A DNA stretch of 64,000 bases from Zobellia roscoffensis (lineage in GTDB: Bacteria; Bacteroidota; Bacteroidia; Flavobacteriales; Flavobacteriaceae), in NCBI RefSeq assembly GCF_015330165.1, contig NZ_JADDXT010000002.1, forward strand, positions 4,119,646 to 4,183,645, written 5' to 3'. The translations under genes were made by a program, and so were the position numbers. Below, one piece after another: positions 53,274 to 61,113 of the stretch. Positions within the stretch are counted from its first letter, which is position 1, and each line of letters starts with the position of its first letter. Under the pieces are notes generated by a model, which ran no database searches, had not been told where the DNA came from, and was given only the letters and a program-made list of their open reading frames with translations.

Positions 53274-53663
53274 CTATTTTACTACAGTTGCCTCCAATTC
53301 AATTTTTAAAGTTTCAAAAAGACCTTTCACTTCTAAGACCGTACTGGTTTGTTGCACGTTATTCTTCTTTGTCCAATTTTGAAACACATCAAAGCAGCTA
53401 AAAAATTCTTCTGTAGATGTGGTATAAACATTTAATCTTACTATGTTTTTACATTCATACCCGGCATCTTTTATTACCCTTTCAAGGTTTTCAATTGCCT
53501 TTATCAATTGCGGCTTCATATCCTCCGTACTAGATTTTCCATCTGCATCAATTGCGGTCTGGCCAGATATATAAAGTGTTCCTTGTGTATTGGTCACTTC
53601 AACAGCTTGTACATAACTCCTTTCGTTTTGCCATTTCCATGGGTTAACTATTCTTTTTTTCAT
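53274..53663 (-). CDS. RidA/YjgF-family protein, start uncertain (possible signal peptide)
   Basis: From ATG at 53663 the protein has 129 residues with the Rid signature: SYVQAVEVTNTQGTLYISGQ, then LIKAIENLERVIKDAG and NIVRLNVYTTSTEEFF. RidA hydrolyses reactive enamine/imine intermediates. Upstream in frame, from a GTG at 53738, the sequence TYKRGILVIALVTVTSVSAQ is a clean signal peptide followed by HQNQ and the internal Met. Thus an exported RidA-like protein may be the real product (154 residues). I give the cytosolic start, but the upstream one is about as likely. Confidence 0.85.
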   Translation of the reverse strand: MKKRIVNPWKWQNERSYVQAVEVTNTQGTLYISGQTAIDADGKSSTEDMKPQLIKAIENLERVIKDAGYECKNIVRLNVYTTSTEEFFSCFDVFQNWTKKNNVQQTSTVLEVKGLFETLKIELEATVVK

Positions 53664-53818
53664 TTGATTTTGATGTTGTGCGGATACCGACGTAACGGTC
53701 ACTAACGCGATTACTAAAATTCCTCTTTTATAAGTCACAAATCCAACTATTAGGTGTATTACAAAGGTTTGAATTTTGGTATTCACTATGGTGTGACAAA
53801 CATCACAATTGTGAAAAT

Positions 53819-53914
53819 AGTAAACTACCTCGGGGCAAACTCGCGAGGCATTAAAAAGAATGCACCTTGATTTCGAGGCAAACCTCGGAGCATTTAATCT
53901 CAATTATCGAGTAA
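53819..53914 (+). repeat. Dispersed hairpin-rich repeat, copy B
   Basis: A 96-bp relative of copies A and C. It has an extra segment (AACTCGCGAGGC) that copy C lacks. It ends 6 bp before the last bases of the Crp/Fnr gene stop codon. Confidence 0.85.
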
Positions 53915-53919
53915 CATAT

Positions 53920-54483
53920 TTAATGGGATAGCCTACTGAGTGTTTCCCGGGATACGCCCAAGTACGAAGCCAAAAGTATTTTAGGAACTCGTTGAAATAG
54001 TATTGGATATTGTTCCAACAGTTGTTCATACCTTTCCTTAGCACTTGAAGTTAAAAAAGATAAAATTCTTCTCTGGGAAGCTATATGACCTGCATTGGAT
54101 TTCTTCAAAAAGAAATATTCCATTTTAGGGCAGTCGGCGGCCAGTTTGTTATAATTATTCAAACTAATGCTTAGCACATGAGTTTCCTCAATACATCGCA
54201 ATGACATCTGAGCCTTTGTTTGGGTAAAAAAAGCGGCAAAATCACTCTCCCACCAATTTTCCATAGCAAAGGAAGCTATGTGCTCCTTTCCATCTGCATC
54301 ATCATAAACCAATTTTAAAAGTCCGGAAATAACATAGTAGCAATGGTTTACAGATTCTCCTTTTTGAATCAGAAAATCATTCTTACCATAAGCTTCTTTT
54401 GAGAAATGAGACAGGACAAAGGAGTATTCATCATCAATTAAAGCAACTACTTCCTCAATATGTTTTCTAAGCTGATTACTCAT
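53920..54483 (-). CDS. Crp/Fnr-family transcriptional regulator
   Basis: The 187-residue protein has a cyclic nucleotide-binding beta-barrel (FLIQKGESVNHCYYVISGLL, then IASFAMENWWESDFAAFF) and a C-terminal helix-turn-helix (ILLASYLGVSRETLSRLSH). The protein stops immediately after the recognition helix, whereas relatives usually continue a few residues (for example SRIRK); this short end may be due to the repeat copy B next to the stop. The ligand is not known; many flavobacterial members bind none. A weak palindrome ACAGATTTCTGT lies at 54541-54552 in the promoter region. Confidence 0.9.
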   Translation of the reverse strand: MSNQLRKHIEEVVALIDDEYSFVLSHFSKEAYGKNDFLIQKGESVNHCYYVISGLLKLVYDDADGKEHIASFAMENWWESDFAAFFTQTKAQMSLRCIEETHVLSISLNNYNKLAADCPKMEYFFLKKSNAGHIASQRRILSFLTSSAKERYEQLLEQYPILFQRVPKILLASYLGVSRETLSRLSH

Positions 54484-54797
54484 ATAATGATTTTTTGTGC
54501 TATGCTTTTTTTTGGACTGAAAATTTACGAACTTTTATAAACAGATTTCTGTAAATAAGACCGACAAAAAATATGAGGTCTCCAGAAGTTCTATTCAATA
54601 CTGGATAAATACATTTTGCTTACTCTATTTTTTTGAATCACATAACAATAATGATTAAGGAAAAGAGTTTTCAATTAACGTTATCACCAGTGATATTCAA
54701 GGAGAAAGACTTTTAGCTGGTAAAATCGCATTTACATCCTTCATTGCCTTATTAACATATAATACTCCATCAACGGTACCAAACAAAAATTATAATC
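54484..54797. other. Intergenic region between Crp and the lipoprotein gene
   Basis: About 314 bp holding the Crp promoter (with the ACAGATTTCTGT palindrome at 54541-54552) and the lipoprotein promoter. No clear -7 box or RNA element was identified. Confidence 0.4.
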
Positions 54798-55796
54798 ATG
54801 AAAAATATACTTAACCTAAAACGTCTTTTTATTGTACCAATAGTAATACTTACTACTTCTTGTTCTTCGGAGTCAGATACTATTCTAGCTGATGATAGTG
54901 AATTAAATGAACAATCTAGTGAATCAATTGAGCTGTCTAGTGCAGAAAATATTCAGATTTTTCCATCAAATCATCCATTAAATAAAGAGATTACCAATAG
55001 CCCTATAGATTCTAATTCCAATTTAATACTAGAAAATATAGGTTTAAATTCTGGGCTTTTTACTGACTTTGGTAGTGGGTTATATAATGATGCTCCCATT
55101 GGTATACCTTATGTTGTAGTTGATGGTAGCCAAGAAAATATGCCTATTACTTTTAGTGAAAACGGGTATCCTTCAGAAAGTGACAAGGGACCTTTTCCTA
55201 TTCCCTTAGACGCGCCAATAGAAGGTAATGGAAAAGGTGATAGTCATGTTATTTCTGTAGATGTAGAAAATGGTATGTTGTATGAACTATTCAATTCAAA
55301 ACAAGTTGGCAGTGGTTTTGAAGTATCTAGTGCAGCTGTATTTGATTTAAATGCAACTACGTTTAGGCCAGATGGATGGACATCGGCAGATGCGGCAGGA
55401 TTACCAATTTTTCCATTACTGGTTAGGTATAGTGAAATAGAAAAAGGAGAAATAGACCACCCCATTCGTTTTACGATACCTAGGTCTAAAATTTACGAGG
55501 GGTATATACATCCTGCACGTCATTTGGTTTCTGGTGATAAAGGTGACCAATTATTACCTTTTGGAGCTGTTTTAAGACTTAAGTCAACATTTGACACCAG
55601 TAATTTTTCTGAAACGAATAAAATAATTCTTCAAGCCATGAAAAAATATGGGTTGATACTAGCAGATGTTGGGTCAAACATGTTCATATCAGGTGCACCA
55701 GATGACAACTGGAATAATGATGACCTTAGAGCATTAAAAAATGTTACCCTAAACAATTTTGAAGTCATCCAAATGGGCGAAATAACAACGAAGTAA
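54798..55796 (+). CDS. Surface lipoprotein of unknown family
   Basis: The 332-residue protein has a lipoprotein signal ending VILTTSCSSES (lipobox Cys22) and a Ser/Glu-rich linker. The mature part is predicted mostly beta. It includes GIPYVVVDGSQENMPITFSE, DSHVISVDVENGMLYELF, DGWTSADAAGLPIFPLLVRY, IDHPIRFTIPRSKIYEGYIH-type blocks and IILQAMKKYGLILADVGSNM. From memory this combination occurs as hypothetical proteins in soil actinobacteria and acidobacteria, with no named domain. The function is unknown. Its stop codon is supplied by the beginning of repeat copy C. Confidence 0.75.
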   Translation: MKNILNLKRLFIVPIVILTTSCSSESDTILADDSELNEQSSESIELSSAENIQIFPSNHPLNKEITNSPIDSNSNLILENIGLNSGLFTDFGSGLYNDAPIGIPYVVVDGSQENMPITFSENGYPSESDKGPFPIPLDAPIEGNGKGDSHVISVDVENGMLYELFNSKQVGSGFEVSSAAVFDLNATTFRPDGWTSADAAGLPIFPLLVRYSEIEKGEIDHPIRFTIPRSKIYEGYIHPARHLVSGDKGDQLLPFGAVLRLKSTFDTSNFSETNKIILQAMKKYGLILADVGSNMFISGAPDDNWNNDDLRALKNVTLNNFEVIQMGEITTK

Positions 55797-55874
55797 ACTA
55801 CCTCGGGGCATTAAAAGGAATACATTTTGATTTCGAGACAAGCCTCGGAGCATTTAATCTCGATTATCGAGTAA
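55792..55874 (+). repeat. Dispersed hairpin-rich repeat, copy C
   Basis: The 83-bp copy lacks the about 13-bp AACTCGCGAGGC segment of copy B. It starts within the last codon and stop of the upstream lipoprotein gene and ends 57 bp before the PhzF gene end. Confidence 0.85.
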
Positions 55875-55930
55875 GACTCTGGAATGTTTACAATTAAACC
55901 ACCCTACACTAGAAATGTCAGGTGATTTAG

Positions 55931-56818
55931 TTATAAAATATCAATCTCTATTTCATTTTGAAGCAACCCTACTCCACCAGCCATCAAGCCCATTATCTCG
56001 TCTTTTTCAATTTGTAGATTTACGAGAATTAAGCTGGGCGAAGGTATTTTCATATATTTCCCCTGTTGAATTTTAAAACTGTTCTGTTTATTTTTTAAAA
56101 CGTCAAACATATAACTGGCAAGCGGTCCCGCAGCCATTCCAGTTCCTGCTTCTTCTTCAATTCCATAACTGGGTGCGAACATTCTTGAAGTAGCATCATA
56201 GGCTGTACTTTCCATGTCAGTGGAAAATACATAATAACCTATCAAATCAAATTCCTTACTGACTTCAGTTATTAGGTTTAAATCTGGAACTATGCTTTTT
56301 AGTATCTCTTTGCTCTTTACCGGAATTAGTATAAATGAGTTTCCCGTGTTCACTAATTGGATTGGGGCATTAGCTAAAAGGTCTACTTTGTTTAACCCTA
56401 AGGATTTTAGAATAGCACTTTCTTTATGACTTACATCTGCATATTTTGGAGCCAATTGTTCCATAAAAGCCAAGTCTCCTATCATCTGAATTTTCCGGCT
56501 TCCATCAATGGTTTCTTTGGAAGAACTATTGTTCTTTAGCGCACCAATTTGTTTTAAATATGAAAACGTAGCAACGGTGGCGTGGCCACAATGAGCTATT
56601 TGCTTGCTAGGAGTAAAGAAGTCCAACTTAAAATCTTCTGTCTTGGATTTTGAGACGAATGCGGTTTCAGACAAACCTACTTTTCTAGCTATTTCTAATT
56701 TGTTTTTTGTAGTAAGTTCATCTGCATTGAGCACTACTCCTGCTGGGTTTCCTCCTTTTCCGTTTTCGGCAAAGGCATTAAGAATCTGTACTGTTACTTT
56801 CTTTTTTGAAGTGTTCAT
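55931..56818 (-). CDS. PhzF-family isomerase-like protein
   Basis: The 295-residue protein has the PhzF fold with VQILNAFAENGKGGNPAGVV at the N-terminus, GLSETAFVSKS (catalytic Glu region), FTPSKQIAHCGHATVATFSY and SYGIEEEAGTGMAAGPLASY in the second half. These are diaminopimelate-epimerase-like isomerases. Only a few take part in phenazine synthesis; no phenazine genes lie here, so a metabolic isomerase is more likely. It follows the sigma factor gene after 56 bp on the same strand, possibly cotranscribed. Confidence 0.93.
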   Translation of the reverse strand: MNTSKKKVTVQILNAFAENGKGGNPAGVVLNADELTTKNKLEIARKVGLSETAFVSKSKTEDFKLDFFTPSKQIAHCGHATVATFSYLKQIGALKNNSSSKETIDGSRKIQMIGDLAFMEQLAPKYADVSHKESAILKSLGLNKVDLLANAPIQLVNTGNSFILIPVKSKEILKSIVPDLNLITEVSKEFDLIGYYVFSTDMESTAYDATSRMFAPSYGIEEEAGTGMAAGPLASYMFDVLKNKQNSFKIQQGKYMKIPSPSLILVNLQIEKDEIMGLMAGGVGLLQNEIEIDIL

Positions 56819-56874
56819 TGTATCTATGTATTGGGTTACAACTTATAGACGGTATGAAATAGAAAAAGACGTAG

Positions 56875-57411
56875 CTAATCTTGATTATTTTCAAAATCAA
56901 TTAATTTTCCAGACTTATCCGACTCAACATTGGGACAATCTATAATATTATCCTTAAGAATTTCCCTGGCTTTTTGAACTCTTGATTTTGTTCCCGAATA
57001 AGAGATTTTTAAATGTTGAGCGAGTTCTTTTTGAGAATAGTTTTTAAAGGAGGTTAAAACAATTGCCTCTTTATGTTCTGCGGAAAGACTATCTATTTTT
57101 GAATTGATGCAGTTGGATAAATTCGCATATTCAAAATTGTCGTGTGCTGTTTCAGGAATATCTAAATCACCTATGGCTATGTTTTGATTCTTCGCTTTGC
57201 GAAAGTAGTCAATAATAGTATTCCGCGTAATTTTATACACCCAAGAAGTAATTTTTGAAGAATGTTTTAGTTGATAAATCTTAGTTTCAATCTTTAAGAA
57301 AACTTCCTGATGAATATCTTTAGCCGTTTGTTCTTCCTTAACCTTACCCAAAATAAACTTATACAGTTCTTCATTTAGGTCAATCCATATGGCTCGTGTA
57401 TCTAACTTCAA
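56875..57411 (-). CDS. sigZ: SigZ-like ECF RNA polymerase sigma factor
   Basis: The 178-residue protein has region 2 (QTAKDIHQEVFLKIETKIYQ, ITSWVYKITRNTIIDYFRKA) and region 4 (AIVLTSFKNYSQKELAQHLK, SYSGTKSRVQKAREIL). The C-terminal tail (IIDCPNVESDKSGKLIDF) carries a Cys and resembles the SigZ group of Bacillus. No anti-sigma gene is adjacent. It probably directs transcription of a small regulon, perhaps including the neighbouring PhzF gene. The trigger is unknown. Confidence 0.9.
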   Translation of the reverse strand: MKLDTRAIWIDLNEELYKFILGKVKEEQTAKDIHQEVFLKIETKIYQLKHSSKITSWVYKITRNTIIDYFRKAKNQNIAIGDLDIPETAHDNFEYANLSNCINSKIDSLSAEHKEAIVLTSFKNYSQKELAQHLKISYSGTKSRVQKAREILKDNIIDCPNVESDKSGKLIDFENNQD

Positions 57412-57498
57412 ATTAAAAAGATTTGAACAGGGCTATTGATTTTTAAATGAATAGTCCTGCAATTTCACCTAAAAATAAGAAATCTAACCACATCTTCC

Positions 57499-57744
57499 CT
57501 ATTGTGTCTTCTGAGGCTTATTGATTTGATTGCCTTTCATCTTATACAAATGATACACATGAATAATACAGAATACAACACCGGCAATAATTAATGGGCC
57601 GGATTTTAAGAATAGTCCGTAAATAATATAGAAAAAGCTGGAAACCAGGTGCCATACCCTAAATGACCCCATTTCTTTTTTGGTTGCCGCAAAAAATCCC
57701 GTACCAATCGCAATATATCCCAATATTTCAGCAAGTAGGTTCAT
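57499..57744 (-). CDS. YgjV-like small membrane protein
   Basis: The 81-residue protein has about three membrane segments: MNLLAEILGYIAIGTGFFAA, then FRVWHLVSSFFYIIYGLFLK and GPLIIAGVVFCIIHVYHLYK. YgjV-type proteins are short membrane proteins of unknown function. It overlaps the end of the MarR gene by 4 bp (57741-57744), which indicates translational coupling and probably the same TetR/MarR-style regulation as a target. Confidence 0.78.
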   Translation of the reverse strand: MNLLAEILGYIAIGTGFFAATKKEMGSFRVWHLVSSFFYIIYGLFLKSGPLIIAGVVFCIIHVYHLYKMKGNQINKPQKTQ

Positions 57745-58229
57745 CTCAAATCTAAATTGTTTAATGTTCGTTCCTTATAACTTTTCTTACTTATCTTAAT
57801 TTCCATCTCTTTTAATTCTTTAATAAAATGCGGACTGTTGGCTACCAGCTCTTCGGTCGTTTTCATTCCAGCGTTCCAGTGCTTATGGAAAAGAGGTAGC
57901 TGTTTTTTAGATTTTTCAGACAGCTCTAGCAATTGTCTTCTCAAATCGCGGTCATCTGTTCTAGTGGTTACATATCCCTTTTTCTTCATTTTGTTGATAA
58001 TCTTGACACATGCGGGATGTGACATTCTCAACTCTTGCGCTATTTCCGTAATGGTCATGGACTCATACTCCTCTAACAATAAGAATATCAAATGCCAATT
58101 AGGCTCAATATCCAAACCCACCGTTTTGTAGTAATCTCTTGTGCTATAAAGGATTTCATCACTCAATCGCTTAATTCTACTTATTAATCCTGCAAATTCT
58201 ATCTCTGATAAATAGTCATCCATACTCAT
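57741..58229 (-). CDS. MarR-family transcriptional regulator
   Basis: The 162-residue winged-helix protein has WHLIFLLLEEYESMTITEIA, the recognition region ELRMSHPACVKIINKMKKKG and the wing TTRTDDRDLRRQLLELSEKS. MarR repressors bind palindromes and let go in the presence of phenolic or oxidising ligands. Two copies of GTAACTGGTTAC sit around its -7 box, 32 bp apart, so it almost certainly represses itself and the overlapping YgjV-like gene. A second start (ATG 58223) would only shorten it by two residues. Confidence 0.95.
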   Translation of the reverse strand: MSMDDYLSEIEFAGLISRIKRLSDEILYSTRDYYKTVGLDIEPNWHLIFLLLEEYESMTITEIAQELRMSHPACVKIINKMKKKGYVTTRTDDRDLRRQLLELSEKSKKQLPLFHKHWNAGMKTTEELVANSPHFIKELKEMEIKISKKSYKERTLNNLDLR

Positions 58230-58233
58230 ATAT

Positions 58234-58277
58234 GTAACTGGTTACTCAAATATAAAAATAATATCGTAACTGGTTAC
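58234..58277. promoter_or_regulatory. Twin MarR operators bracketing the marR -7 box
   Basis: The 12-bp palindrome GTAACTGGTTAC occurs at 58234-58245 and again at 58266-58277, 32 bp (about three helical turns) apart. Between them lies the minus-strand -7 box TATATTTG (58254-58247). The first copy ends 5 bp before the marR ATG. Confidence 0.82.
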
Positions 58278-58344
58278 ATAAATTACCTAAAAAACGACGT
58301 CTTAATAGAATGTTCTTTATAAATCTATTGTCTTAGATATAGAA

Positions 58345-59115
58345 CTAAGCCCTTTTTATTCTCTTCTTAAGTCTAAGAATACCTCCCGTAATCAATGCTG
58401 GAATAGTCATGAGAACCGTAACCTTCACCATGGGAAGCACGTATCTCATCCAAGTTTTAGGACGACCATCAGAAGTTTCATTTTGCGCTCTTTCCGTCAC
58501 TTCTTTTGTAACTCGCAGGCTATCTGCCCAGTCGCTATAATCTAAAATATAGACCACAAAAGACACAAAAATACTGAATACAATTATATACATCAATTGG
58601 CGCGAACTCGTTCCTAGAATTCGTTTGACATCTGTTAAATGGTGTATATCGCTTTTAAACTTAAGTTTCTTAAAGGCTCCAACAATCCATTTCCAATGCA
58701 GGGCAATGTGTACACCTAGTAAGGCCATAAATAATGTAGCACTCACATCGTGAATTTTAGACCAAAATGCATCGGGTTCAAAATGGATACCCACCAATGG
58801 TAAGGCAGATTCCGATATTACTATTCCGGAAAGGGTAACAACCACCATAAATAGATATAAAATCCAATTGAAAACATTGTCAAAACGAGTCTTATTAGGC
58901 TGTTTCTTGAAAAATTTATTGGAATTTGCACGTATCCATTCCCAATTGATAATAAGATGCAAAAAGAAAGGCATAATAATGATAAAACTTGCCCATTCAT
59001 GAATAGGTACACCCGTAATTTGAGGAATTAACACAAGAATCATCAAGGCAAAAAAGAAAATATCTACATATACCCTTACTTTAGAAGTTTTCTTCTTTAC
59101 TGGATTTTCACTCAT
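58345..59115 (-). CDS. DUF4405 membrane protein, cytochrome b-like
   Basis: The 256-residue protein has about six membrane helices, with histidines where haem ligands sit in b-type cytochromes: LIINWEWIRANSNKFF preceded by FFLH, SKIHDVSATLFMALLGVHIA and HWKWIVGAFKKLK. DUF4405 belongs to the cytochrome b/b6-like membrane proteins. It may pass electrons to a partner, for example the flavoprotein encoded upstream on the same strand (gap 169 bp). That partnership is inference. Confidence 0.82.
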   Translation of the reverse strand: MSENPVKKKTSKVRVYVDIFFFALMILVLIPQITGVPIHEWASFIIIMPFFLHLIINWEWIRANSNKFFKKQPNKTRFDNVFNWILYLFMVVVTLSGIVISESALPLVGIHFEPDAFWSKIHDVSATLFMALLGVHIALHWKWIVGAFKKLKFKSDIHHLTDVKRILGTSSRQLMYIIVFSIFVSFVVYILDYSDWADSLRVTKEVTERAQNETSDGRPKTWMRYVLPMVKVTVLMTIPALITGGILRLKKRIKRA

Positions 59116-59284
59116 TTTTTTATGGATTAGTTTTTATTAAGGCTTTTGATCGAACCTGCAAAGATGTGCCTTAATAACATTGGAATAAAGGTCAAAAAAC
59201 GGTCGCAGATGGTAAATGTGTAACCAGGGGTTCGCTTAGATAATAATGATCAGTACACCCCTACCGTAACTTGAATACAGAAAA

Positions 59285-60010
59285 CTATTCCAACCCCTTT
59301 TTATCAGGATTCCAAAAAGGTTTTGTTTTAATTTGTTTGGTATTCCAGTTCAGTTCCTTTCTAAAATATTTGTTCAAAGCCACACAAACCCTACTGTCTC
59401 CCGCAATATATACCATCTTTTTACCGGACATATTAGGGAGCAGTTTTTGCAACACCTCACTAAGAACTGCTGTTGGGTTTTGGTCCATTTCATAAAAATC
59501 GAAAGGGACGGTTCCATCTACATCTGAAAACAATTCACTCAGGTCTGAAGTATAAATTACACTCTCAACCTGCTTCGCATCGGGTAAATGACGGTTAATC
59601 ATATAGAGGTGGGACAATGCCGATAAATCACCGATCATGAGGTAACTGTCCGCTGTATCGTCCAGAAGGAAGTTTCCTTTTTTCCATTTAAAATATACTT
59701 CATCGCCTACTTGGCAATTTTCGGCCCACTCAGCTCCTATCCCTTTGCTATGCGTTGCTACGGCCAATTCTATGGTTTTATTTTCGTGGTCTACATCCCA
59801 AATACTATAACTTCTTACTTTGTCTTTAAGTCCAATTTCATCCTTACCGATACCTACTCCTAATCGGATAAAATATCCTGGAACAAAATCCACATTTTTT
59901 ATATGCTCACTCCGTATCCTAATTTTAAAAACAGATTCCGATAGCTGGGTCTTCTCTACAATCGTTCCTTTTTCAAGTACCTTTTTAATAAGGGTTTCCA
60001 CTAATCCCAT
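59285..60010 (-). CDS. Siderophore-interacting FAD/NAD(P)H protein
   Basis: The 241-residue protein resembles ViuB/SIP-type flavin reductases: FAD-binding barrel with FVPGYFIRLGVGIG, the motif RSYSIWDVDHENK, VATHSKGIGAEWAENC, and a NAD(P)-binding half with YLMIGDLSALSHLYMINRHL and MVYIAGDSRVCVALNKYF. These enzymes release iron from ferric siderophores by reduction. No siderophore uptake genes are near, so the substrate could be another metal chelate. A run of 17 A lies 79 bp upstream. Confidence 0.88.
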   Translation of the reverse strand: MGLVETLIKKVLEKGTIVEKTQLSESVFKIRIRSEHIKNVDFVPGYFIRLGVGIGKDEIGLKDKVRSYSIWDVDHENKTIELAVATHSKGIGAEWAENCQVGDEVYFKWKKGNFLLDDTADSYLMIGDLSALSHLYMINRHLPDAKQVESVIYTSDLSELFSDVDGTVPFDFYEMDQNPTAVLSEVLQKLLPNMSGKKMVYIAGDSRVCVALNKYFRKELNWNTKQIKTKPFWNPDKKGLE

Positions 60011-60088
60011 TCTATTCTTTTATTTTTAGGTTGATAGATAAAATCGACTACACCTACACCAATATACTGATTATCAATACTGTATTAC

Positions 60089-60105
60089 AAAAAAAAAAAA
60101 AAAAA
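60089..60105. repeat. Poly-A tract of 17
   Basis: A homopolymer of 17 A on the plus strand (T on the minus) lies in the upstream region of the siderophore-interacting protein gene, 79 bp from its start. Such runs slip in replication and are also error-prone in sequencing. Confidence 0.6.
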
Positions 60106-60308
60106 CACCTACGTTCAATTTTATATTCTGGGTTCCTACCGATATAAAGTAAAATCAAGAACCCTTTATCATTTAAGGTAAGAGGTGTAGAAAAAGTCGA
60201 AACCTAATCTCTTATTGGACGTTTATTTTTGTTTAAAGTTTAACCGGACACCCATTTTATTTACTTCTTTTTTTTGAGATTGAAAGCTGAAGCTACAGAT
60301 TCTATTAG

Positions 60309-61109
60309 CTACTTATGGTATCCTACGCTTTCTAAAATGAAATCTGCTATTGGAGAAGGATTCTCCAAACTATGCGGATGGTGACCAACCCCTTCTTTTT
60401 TGATAAGTTCTATGGTGCCTCCGGCATTTTCAAAATTTTCTTTGAGCAGTGCCGTATTTTCATCATAAGGAACGACCACATCTACATCTCCATACACATG
60501 AATTACAGGAATACCTGCTTTTGCGACTTTTACACTTGTTTGAATGGGAATGTCTTTAAATTCTTTAACTGAAACACTATCTAGTTGATAAGCAGCCAAA
60601 CAAAGTTCCCAAGCCTTGGCGCTACCCTCTCCGCTAAACATTCCTCCTGGCCAACTTTTAATATCGCAAACGGGAGCATCCGCATAAATGCTAAAAACTT
60701 TATCCGTGTTTTTCGAGGCCCAGTTGTAAACGATCAATCCACCGCGACTCATTCCCTCTAAAACCGTTTTTTGGTTTAAACCGTACGTGGAAACACAAAA
60801 TTCATAAAAGTCGTTCCACAATTCTACTGCTTCATTATTTCCGAATAAGTTGGCAACGTCCACATGAACCACATGAAAACCTTTGTTTAACAACACTTTA
60901 TCTAACTGTGGCTCATGCCCCCAGAATCTTGCCCGCCAAATCCAATAGTGGTTGGCGTGTGCTTGGTTTGGAAATACAATTTTGGCATCATGTCCTTTAA
61001 ACGAGAATTCCTTTACCGTATAACCCGTAAAAATTGTATCCTGCGCAAATACAGAAAATGAAAGAAAACAAGTGATTAAAATTAAGATGAAGGCTCTGCT
61101 TTGATTCAT
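60309..61109 (-). CDS. Secreted alpha/beta hydrolase (serine)
   Basis: The 266-residue protein has a signal peptide ending SVFAQ and an alpha/beta-hydrolase core: HYWIWRARFWGHEPQLDKVL, nucleophile in LEGMSRGGLIVYNW (G-M-S-R-G), Asp in HVYGDVDVVVPYDEN and His in EGVGHHPHSLENP. It is similar to secreted acetylxylan-esterase/PAE-like hydrolases found with flavobacterial sugar loci. It probably removes an ester or peptide group outside the cell. It ends 4 bp from the DUF4269 gene start. Confidence 0.87.
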   Translation of the reverse strand: MNQSRAFILILITCFLSFSVFAQDTIFTGYTVKEFSFKGHDAKIVFPNQAHANHYWIWRARFWGHEPQLDKVLLNKGFHVVHVDVANLFGNNEAVELWNDFYEFCVSTYGLNQKTVLEGMSRGGLIVYNWASKNTDKVFSIYADAPVCDIKSWPGGMFSGEGSAKAWELCLAAYQLDSVSVKEFKDIPIQTSVKVAKAGIPVIHVYGDVDVVVPYDENTALLKENFENAGGTIELIKKEGVGHHPHSLENPSPIADFILESVGYHK

Positions 61110-61113
61110 ATTT

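Noticed and set aside
55931..56818. PhzF as part of a phenazine biosynthetic cluster
   Set aside because: No phzA-E, phzG or other phenazine genes in the window; PhzF-fold proteins are common metabolic isomerases.
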